DNA of 18,863 bases from JAJDIA01 sp031555505. Its GTDB lineage: Bacteria > Bacteroidota > Bacteroidia > Bacteroidales > Tannerellaceae. Shown here in pieces: positions 14,463-18,863 of this stretch (the first letter of the stretch is position 1; the number at the start of each line of letters is the position of its first letter). The stretch is taken from the NCBI GenBank assembly GCA_031555505.1, contig JAVBUH010000069.1, forward strand, positions 1 through 18,863, in the 5' to 3' direction. The position numbers and the translations under genes are program-made. A model generated the notes under the pieces. The model made no database searches. It was not told where the DNA came from and saw only the letters and a list, made by a program, of their open reading frames with translations.

Positions 14463-15635
14463 ATGAACGAATTATTGAACGAGCATATCGCAGAGGTCCG
14501 GGAACGTCTCCGGGAATCGATGAGCAAAGCAGGCGCCGACGGCTGCCTGTTGAGTGTGGATGTCAACCTGATTTATATGACCGGCCATCTTTTTAATGGC
14601 TATTATTACCTGCCGTTGGAAGGCGATCCCTGGCTGTTTGTCAAACGCCCCAACGGTATGGAAGGCGAACGTGTGGCCTACATCCGCAAACCGGAACAAA
14701 TGGCCGAATTATTTTCCGCGCATGGTATTCCGATGCCCGCGAAGCTATTGCTTGAAGGCGACGAACTGACGTATGCCGACTATATCCGCCTGGCTGCCGT
14801 ATTCCCATCGGCCAACACGCTCAATGCCACCCCGCTGCTGCGCAACCTGCGCTGCGTAAAGACCGACTGGGAACTGTCCCAGTTTCGCCAATCAGCCGCG
14901 CTGCATGCAAAAACATACGGCGAAATCAGGGAATGTTTCCATCCGGGAATGACCGATGTTGCTTTCCAGGCCGAAATAGAACGACGGATGCGCCTCAATG
15001 GCTCGATGGGACTCTTCCGCACCTTTGGCGCCAATATGGATATATTTATGGGGAGCATCCTGGCGGGTGAAAATGCCGAAAACGCCTCTCCCTTCGACTT
15101 TGCCCTGGGTGGCGGCGGCGTGAACGACACGCTCCCGATCGGCGCCAACGGAACGATCCTCACAGACGGAACAGCTGTGATGGTGGATATGGCCGGTAAC
15201 TATACACCGTATATGACCGACATGACACGCGCCTTCGCCGTAGGCCAACTCCCCGGGGAAGCCTATCGCGCCCATCAGGTGGCGCTCGCCATCCAAAGCG
15301 AGATAGAACGCACAGCCCGTCCCGGCACACCGTGTGCCGAGTTGTACAATATCGCCCTGGCTATCGCCCAAAAAGAAGGCTTGGCCGATTGCTTTATGGG
15401 TACCCGACAACAGGCCGGCTTTGTAGGACACGGTATCGGACTGCAAATAAACGAACTGCCCGTGCTCGCTCCCCGTTCCAAAGAGATACTGGCACCCCGT
15501 ATGGTATTCGCACTCGAACCGAAATTCGTCATCCCCGGCGTTGGCGCCGTGGGTATTGAGAATAGTTTTCTGGTAACAGAAACCGGTGTGGAAAAGCTAA
15601 CGATCTTTCCGGAAGAAATCATTCAATTACTGTAA
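14463..15635 (+). CDS. M24 family Xaa-Pro aminopeptidase-like metallopeptidase
   Basis: This 390-aa pita-bread-fold metalloenzyme has a creatinase-type N-terminal domain (about 1-140). The M24 catalytic domain has all five metal ligands: Asp242 in VDMAG, Asp253 in TDMTR, His323 in GHGIGL, Glu352 in LEPK and Glu366 in IENS. No signal peptide is seen, so it is probably cytoplasmic. Expected activity is removal of N-terminal residues before proline. AAGAGGA directly abuts the ATG with no spacer. It lies 24 bp after the lipoprotein gene and 14 bp before the beta-propeller gene. A short AT-rich inverted repeat, TAAACA/TGTTTA (15633-15647), overlaps its stop and is too weak to call a terminator. 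Confidence 0.93.
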   Translation: MNELLNEHIAEVRERLRESMSKAGADGCLLSVDVNLIYMTGHLFNGYYYLPLEGDPWLFVKRPNGMEGERVAYIRKPEQMAELFSAHGIPMPAKLLLEGDELTYADYIRLAAVFPSANTLNATPLLRNLRCVKTDWELSQFRQSAALHAKTYGEIRECFHPGMTDVAFQAEIERRMRLNGSMGLFRTFGANMDIFMGSILAGENAENASPFDFALGGGGVNDTLPIGANGTILTDGTAVMVDMAGNYTPYMTDMTRAFAVGQLPGEAYRAHQVALAIQSEIERTARPGTPCAELYNIALAIAQKEGLADCFMGTRQQAGFVGHGIGLQINELPVLAPRSKEILAPRMVFALEPKFVIPGVGAVGIENSFLVTETGVEKLTIFPEEIIQLL

Positions 15636-15649
15636 ACAACCTGTTTATA

Positions 15650-16723
15650 ATGAATATGAAACAGATTTGCAATCTATTATCTGTCTGTGCAATAGCCGGA
15701 CTGCTGGCCGGATGTACCGGTAATAATAAAGAAGCATTTACAACCTATGATGTAGCAGCACTGTTGCCTCACCCGGAAGAGATTCCTTTATCAACTATCG
15801 CGCATGATATCCGGGAGGTAAAGCTGGAAACAAACGACAGTATCCTGATCAGTATGATCTGGAAGCTGTTTGACACCGGTGAACGGTTGGTTGTTATTCA
15901 GGATGATCGTTGTTTCGTATTTGACAAAACCGGAAAGTATCTGAACGATATCAGCCGCAAAGGAGAAGGACCTTACGAATTCATCGCTATCTGGGATGCA
16001 TTTATGGAAGGGAATACCATTTGCCTGGTTGACCGGCAAGCCAATAAACTCCGTTTTTTTGAACTGGACGGCACACCGGTAAAAGAAATCAAAACGCCCA
16101 AGCCAATCGGGTCGGCAATTCCGGCCGGAAATGACCTGTATGCCGGTTATATAGAAAATATGAGCGGAAAACGGCAGAACAGGCTGATCTATTTCGACGG
16201 AAACGGTATACAACAAGACAGCGTTATCTGTGCGGAAGAATATGTAAATAAAGGTATGTTCACGCTTTTCCTATATGAAGGGATGTTTTTTGATTCCGGT
16301 TCGGACAACTACCTGAAGGAACTGTTCAATGATACCATTTATACCCTACTGCCGGACTATTCGCTCCGTCCACGGATGGTATTGGAGATGGGGCCATACA
16401 GTGCTACCATGGAAAAAAGGCACAGCCTGACAGATCCGGCCAAAGACTTCTTTGCCGATATGGCTAAACTACGCATAGTGGGCGAAAATGAAACCTACCT
16501 GTTCTTTACTGCCGTAATAGACAAAAAAACGTATAGCTTCTACCTGGATAAAAAGAAAAATCAGTTACATCAGGCTCATTTTACCGGCGTTTCCGGAATT
16601 GAACCGAATAACTATTTTATCCCTCAGTGCTTATCGGAAGACAATAAAAGGATTCTCTCCTACATAGATGACGAAGAAGGGGAAGCTAACCCTACAATCA
16701 TCCTGGCGACGATCAATAAATAA
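15650..16723 (+). CDS. 6-bladed beta-propeller lipoprotein
   Basis: This 357-aa envelope lipoprotein has lipobox LAGC with Cys22. The mature chain is built of repeated beta-rich segments such as VVIQDDRCFVFDKTGKYL and ICLVDRQANKLRFFELDG, which resemble blades. The ISRKGEGPYEF block is typical of the 6-bladed beta-propeller family widespread in Bacteroides-type genomes. Its function is unknown; such proteins are usually binding or scaffold proteins. ATG at 15656 (two codons later) is an equally possible start. The gene is within the rightward cluster. Confidence 0.85.
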   Translation: MNMKQICNLLSVCAIAGLLAGCTGNNKEAFTTYDVAALLPHPEEIPLSTIAHDIREVKLETNDSILISMIWKLFDTGERLVVIQDDRCFVFDKTGKYLNDISRKGEGPYEFIAIWDAFMEGNTICLVDRQANKLRFFELDGTPVKEIKTPKPIGSAIPAGNDLYAGYIENMSGKRQNRLIYFDGNGIQQDSVICAEEYVNKGMFTLFLYEGMFFDSGSDNYLKELFNDTIYTLLPDYSLRPRMVLEMGPYSATMEKRHSLTDPAKDFFADMAKLRIVGENETYLFFTAVIDKKTYSFYLDKKKNQLHQAHFTGVSGIEPNNYFIPQCLSEDNKRILSYIDDEEGEANPTIILATINK

Positions 16724-16759
16724 CATATTATATTATCAGCATCATTAAAAAAGAGTGTT

Positions 16760-18457
16760 ATGAAAAGAAAATTGACTTTCCTGCTTTTGTTGGCTGTCAT
16801 CATGCTTCCGGGTTATGCGGCCGATGTACAAAACGTAAAACCGGTGAAAAACCTGATCGTGATGATCCCCGATGGTACTTCACTGCCTGTGCTGTCAGTG
16901 TCGCGCTGGTTGCAATGGTATTCGAATCCGGATAAGCCCGATTTGAACATTGACCCCTATCTGTGCGGAACGGTATCTACTTTCTCGTCCAACGCGCCGA
17001 TCGGCGACTCTGCTCCCACTACATCCTGCTACATGACGGGTTACCCCAGCCGTACAGGCTATGTATCCACCTATCCGGTAGCTGATGGCAACAACGACAT
17101 CTTCCCAATGGATCCCTCGCGTGCCTACCAACCGCTGGCTACCATAATGGAAGCGGCCAAAGTAAAACAGAATAAGGCAATCGGCCTGGTATTCACCTGC
17201 GAATTTCCGCATGCTACCCCGGCCGATTGTTCCTCTCATAGCTACAACCGCGGTAAATACGAATGGATCGCCCCGCAAATGGCGCATAACGACCTGAGTG
17301 TGGTGATCGGCGGTGGGGTGTCATTGCTCTCGGCTGCCGACGAAGCCCACTTGAAAGCCAACGGCTATGGCGTATACAAAAACGACCTGAAAGGTATGCG
17401 CGCCGAACAGGGCGACAAACTGTGGGCGCTGTATGGCGACCGCGAAATGGCTTACGACATTGACCGTAACCCCAACGAACAACCGTCTATTGAAGAGATG
17501 ACCCGTCTGGCTATCAGCAAACTGTCTAAAGACCCCGAAGGCTTCGTGCTGATGGTAGAAGGCAGCAAAGTAGACTGGGCTGCACACGGTAATGATCCGG
17601 TAGGTATGGCAACCGATTTCCTGGCGTTCGACCGTGCCTGCGGCGCTGCCCTTGAATTCGCCCGCCAGAACGGCGAAACAGTCGTTGTGATCCTGCCCGA
17701 CCACGGCAACAGCGGCCTCAGCCTGGGTAAACGTGAATGTACCGGATACGACAAACTGACGAAAGACCAGTTGTTCAACAACTTCTCCCAGTTTAAACTC
17801 ACCGCCGAAGGTTTTGCTAAAAAAGTAAACAGCGAACCCAATTCCGAAGTGCAGAACATCTTCCGCACCTACGCCGGTTTTGAACTGAGTGCCGCAGAAC
17901 TGAATGCATTGAACCATTGCAAAGATTATAAAAACAGCCCCGTTCCGGTAGAACAGCGTTCGTCTGAAGGCATCGAACCTTCGCTGTACAGCGGCTCGCT
18001 CACCTCGTTCATGGCCAAGCTGATCACATCTAAGACCTGCTTCGGTTTCACCACCGGCGGCCATACCGGCGAAGAAGTATTCCTCGCGGCCTACCATCCG
18101 AAAGGAAGTCTTCCGATGGGCAACCTCACCAACGTGGAACTGAACCACTACCTCTGTGCCACCCTCGGGTTACCCCAACTGGATGAAGTGACCCATCAGC
18201 TTTTCGCCCGTCACACCGACGTGTTCAGCGCCTATACCTGCGAAATCATTCCGGCCAGTGACAGCAAAGGTGTCCCCACCCTCGTAGTGAAAGACAAGAA
18301 GAACAAAAACAAACAACTCACCATCACCCCGTTCTCCAATATCGTAAAATCAGGCCGCAAAGCCAATGAAGAGATCCGGCTGAATTCCGTAGTTGTTTAT
18401 GTGGATCAAAACAACACCTTCTACCTGCCTGCCGACTTGGCACAGTATATGAAGTAA
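16760..18457 (+). CDS. Alkaline phosphatase, PhoA superfamily
   Basis: This 565-aa exported phosphomonoesterase has a signal peptide ending near GYA (residue 20). The alkaline phosphatase residues align: metal ligand Asp38 in MIPDGT, nucleophile Ser84 in GDSAPTTS, HATPA (151-155, the His-type second-shell variant), Glu267, Asp272 and His276 in EGSKVDWAAHGND, Asp314-His315 in PDHG, and His435 in TGGHTGEE. About 100 residues beyond the last metal ligand form a C-terminal extension ending in a beta-rich KNKNKQLTITPF...YVDQNNTFYLPADL tail. It is the last gene of the cluster, 36 bp after the propeller gene, and is followed by a strong terminator. Confidence 0.95.
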   Translation: MKRKLTFLLLLAVIMLPGYAADVQNVKPVKNLIVMIPDGTSLPVLSVSRWLQWYSNPDKPDLNIDPYLCGTVSTFSSNAPIGDSAPTTSCYMTGYPSRTGYVSTYPVADGNNDIFPMDPSRAYQPLATIMEAAKVKQNKAIGLVFTCEFPHATPADCSSHSYNRGKYEWIAPQMAHNDLSVVIGGGVSLLSAADEAHLKANGYGVYKNDLKGMRAEQGDKLWALYGDREMAYDIDRNPNEQPSIEEMTRLAISKLSKDPEGFVLMVEGSKVDWAAHGNDPVGMATDFLAFDRACGAALEFARQNGETVVVILPDHGNSGLSLGKRECTGYDKLTKDQLFNNFSQFKLTAEGFAKKVNSEPNSEVQNIFRTYAGFELSAAELNALNHCKDYKNSPVPVEQRSSEGIEPSLYSGSLTSFMAKLITSKTCFGFTTGGHTGEEVFLAAYHPKGSLPMGNLTNVELNHYLCATLGLPQLDEVTHQLFARHTDVFSAYTCEIIPASDSKGVPTLVVKDKKNKNKQLTITPFSNIVKSGRKANEEIRLNSVVVYVDQNNTFYLPADLAQYMK

Positions 18458-18524
18458 AGAGCCCCCTCGCATAGCCACCAACCGAAAATCTGCTATCAGC
18501 CTATCGGCCGGGGCTTCATCATAG

Positions 18525-18557
18525 AAAGGTGCGACACTCATCCTGTCGCACCTTTTT
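18525..18557 (+). terminator. Strong intrinsic terminator after alkaline phosphatase
   Basis: A perfect 12-bp stem, AAAGGTGCGACA (18525-18536) with TGTCGCACCTTT (18544-18555), has a 7-nt loop and runs into TTTTT. It closes the rightward cluster. Confidence 0.9.
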
Positions 18558-18658
18558 ACGTTTCAGCCAGTTCGTATTTATCCTACACAGGAGGCTGCGG
18601 CATCCTATCTGATTCCTCGGTAATGAGTGGTATAATTTGATGGGAGAGCGTGCAAATC

Positions 18659-18760
18659 GAGGCCTGCGCCTCACCTGGACGAGGCGCAGGCCTCAGGAAG
18701 AGTGAGGCGCAGGCCTCAGGGAGAGTGAGGCGCAGGCCTCGTTTGAGCAAGGCCTGCATC
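18659..18760. repeat. Palindromic repeat array, GAGGCGCAGGCCTC
   Basis: The 14-mer GAGGCGCAGGCCTC occurs exactly at 18681-18694, 18704-18717 and 18727-18740, a 23-bp period. The linkers AGGAAGAGT and AGGGAGAGT differ by one base. Its exact reverse complement precedes the array at 18659-18672, giving a 14-bp hairpin with an 8-nt loop. A partial inverted copy, AGGCCTGC, follows at 18750-18757. Each 14-mer is also a small hairpin by itself (GAGGC-GCAG-GCCTC). The period is not a multiple of three and no frame encodes a sensible protein. It resembles REP/BIME-type intergenic repeats. Confidence 0.85.
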
Positions 18761-18779
18761 TGGTCAAAAGTGACAGCAC

Positions 18780-18851
18780 ATCTGCTTTTTGAAGTCCCCT
18801 TTCACCCTAAGCCACTGACTGACTGAAGAAAGTGAAAGGGTGAAAGCAGAT
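18780..18851. repeat. Nested inverted repeat with competing stems
   Basis: ATCTGCTTT (18780-18788) pairs perfectly with AAAGCAGAT (18843-18851). CTTTCACCCT (18799-18808) pairs perfectly with AGGGTGAAAG (18837-18846), and CCCTTTCAC (18797-18805) can instead pair with GTGAAAGGG (18832-18840). The arms overlap, so the pairings compete. Three ACTG units (18814-18825) lie in the loop. The rest of 18558-18863 shows no gene. Confidence 0.7.
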
Positions 18852-18863
18852 TTCCCCACAAGA

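Noticed and set aside
17321..18148. Long open frame antisense to alkaline phosphatase
   Set aside because: It lies wholly opposite a gene with full catalytic motifs, and its translation shows no family features; a codon-bias shadow.
18659..18760. Repeats at regular spacing considered as a CRISPR array
   Set aside because: The gaps are only 9 bp and nearly identical to each other, the repeats are self-complementary in both orientations, and there are no cas genes.
18811..18817. GCCACTG, matching the B12-box core of cobalamin riboswitches
   Set aside because: None of the other conserved cobalamin-aptamer blocks surround it and no gene follows within the window.

Overview
The window is typical Bacteroidota (Bacteroidales) chromosome, perhaps Parabacteroides or a close relative; the genus is a guess from gene style and moderate GC. 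The main evidence is repeated use of the Bacteroidota -7 promoter element TAnnTTTG close upstream of genes, several lipoproteins with clear lipoboxes, a DUF4369/TlpA-type thioredoxin lipoprotein, a 6-bladed beta-propeller lipoprotein and a TonB-dependent receptor.

Layout. 1-5626 is read leftward: a MATE exporter; then a separately promoted pair of cytidylate-kinase-like protein and GH3 lipoprotein glycosidase; then a Thi4-type thiazole synthase with its own promoter and a TPP riboswitch; then a small 21-bp tandem repeat. A free-methionine-sulfoxide reductase (5705-6181, rightward) faces a Gfo/Idh/MocA oxidoreductase (leftward). 7242-7899 is a long stretch without a convincing protein gene. 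It holds divergent promoters, a candidate small RNA (promoter, 14-bp GNRA-capped hairpin, U-rich tail) and further hairpins. Next come a NikR-family regulator and a TonB-dependent receptor, separated by an array of GTAACAC half-sites. A leftward M28 (carboxypeptidase-Q-like) peptidase follows. From 12043 a six-gene rightward cluster runs to a strong terminator at 18525-18557: flavodoxin/ferredoxin (EFR1) protein, TlpA-like lipoprotein, uncharacterised lipoprotein, M24 aminopeptidase, beta-propeller lipoprotein, alkaline phosphatase. The right edge is non-coding and repeat-rich.

Most notable is the NikR-like protein and receptor pair. The regulator keeps the NikR fold signature and the ligand cysteine. 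It has lost all three histidines of the canonical nickel site, and also the acidic residues of the interdomain cation site. Yet the promoter of the neighbouring receptor carries a dyad with the 28-bp geometry of the E. coli nik operator (6-N16-6), overlapping the -7 box. This looks like a repressor-controlled outer-membrane uptake module whose effector may not be nickel. Secondary points are the candidate small RNA, the inverted and tandem GAGGCGCAGGCCTC array near the right end, and the histidine-type (probably sulfide-dependent, catalytic) Thi4 under a TPP riboswitch.
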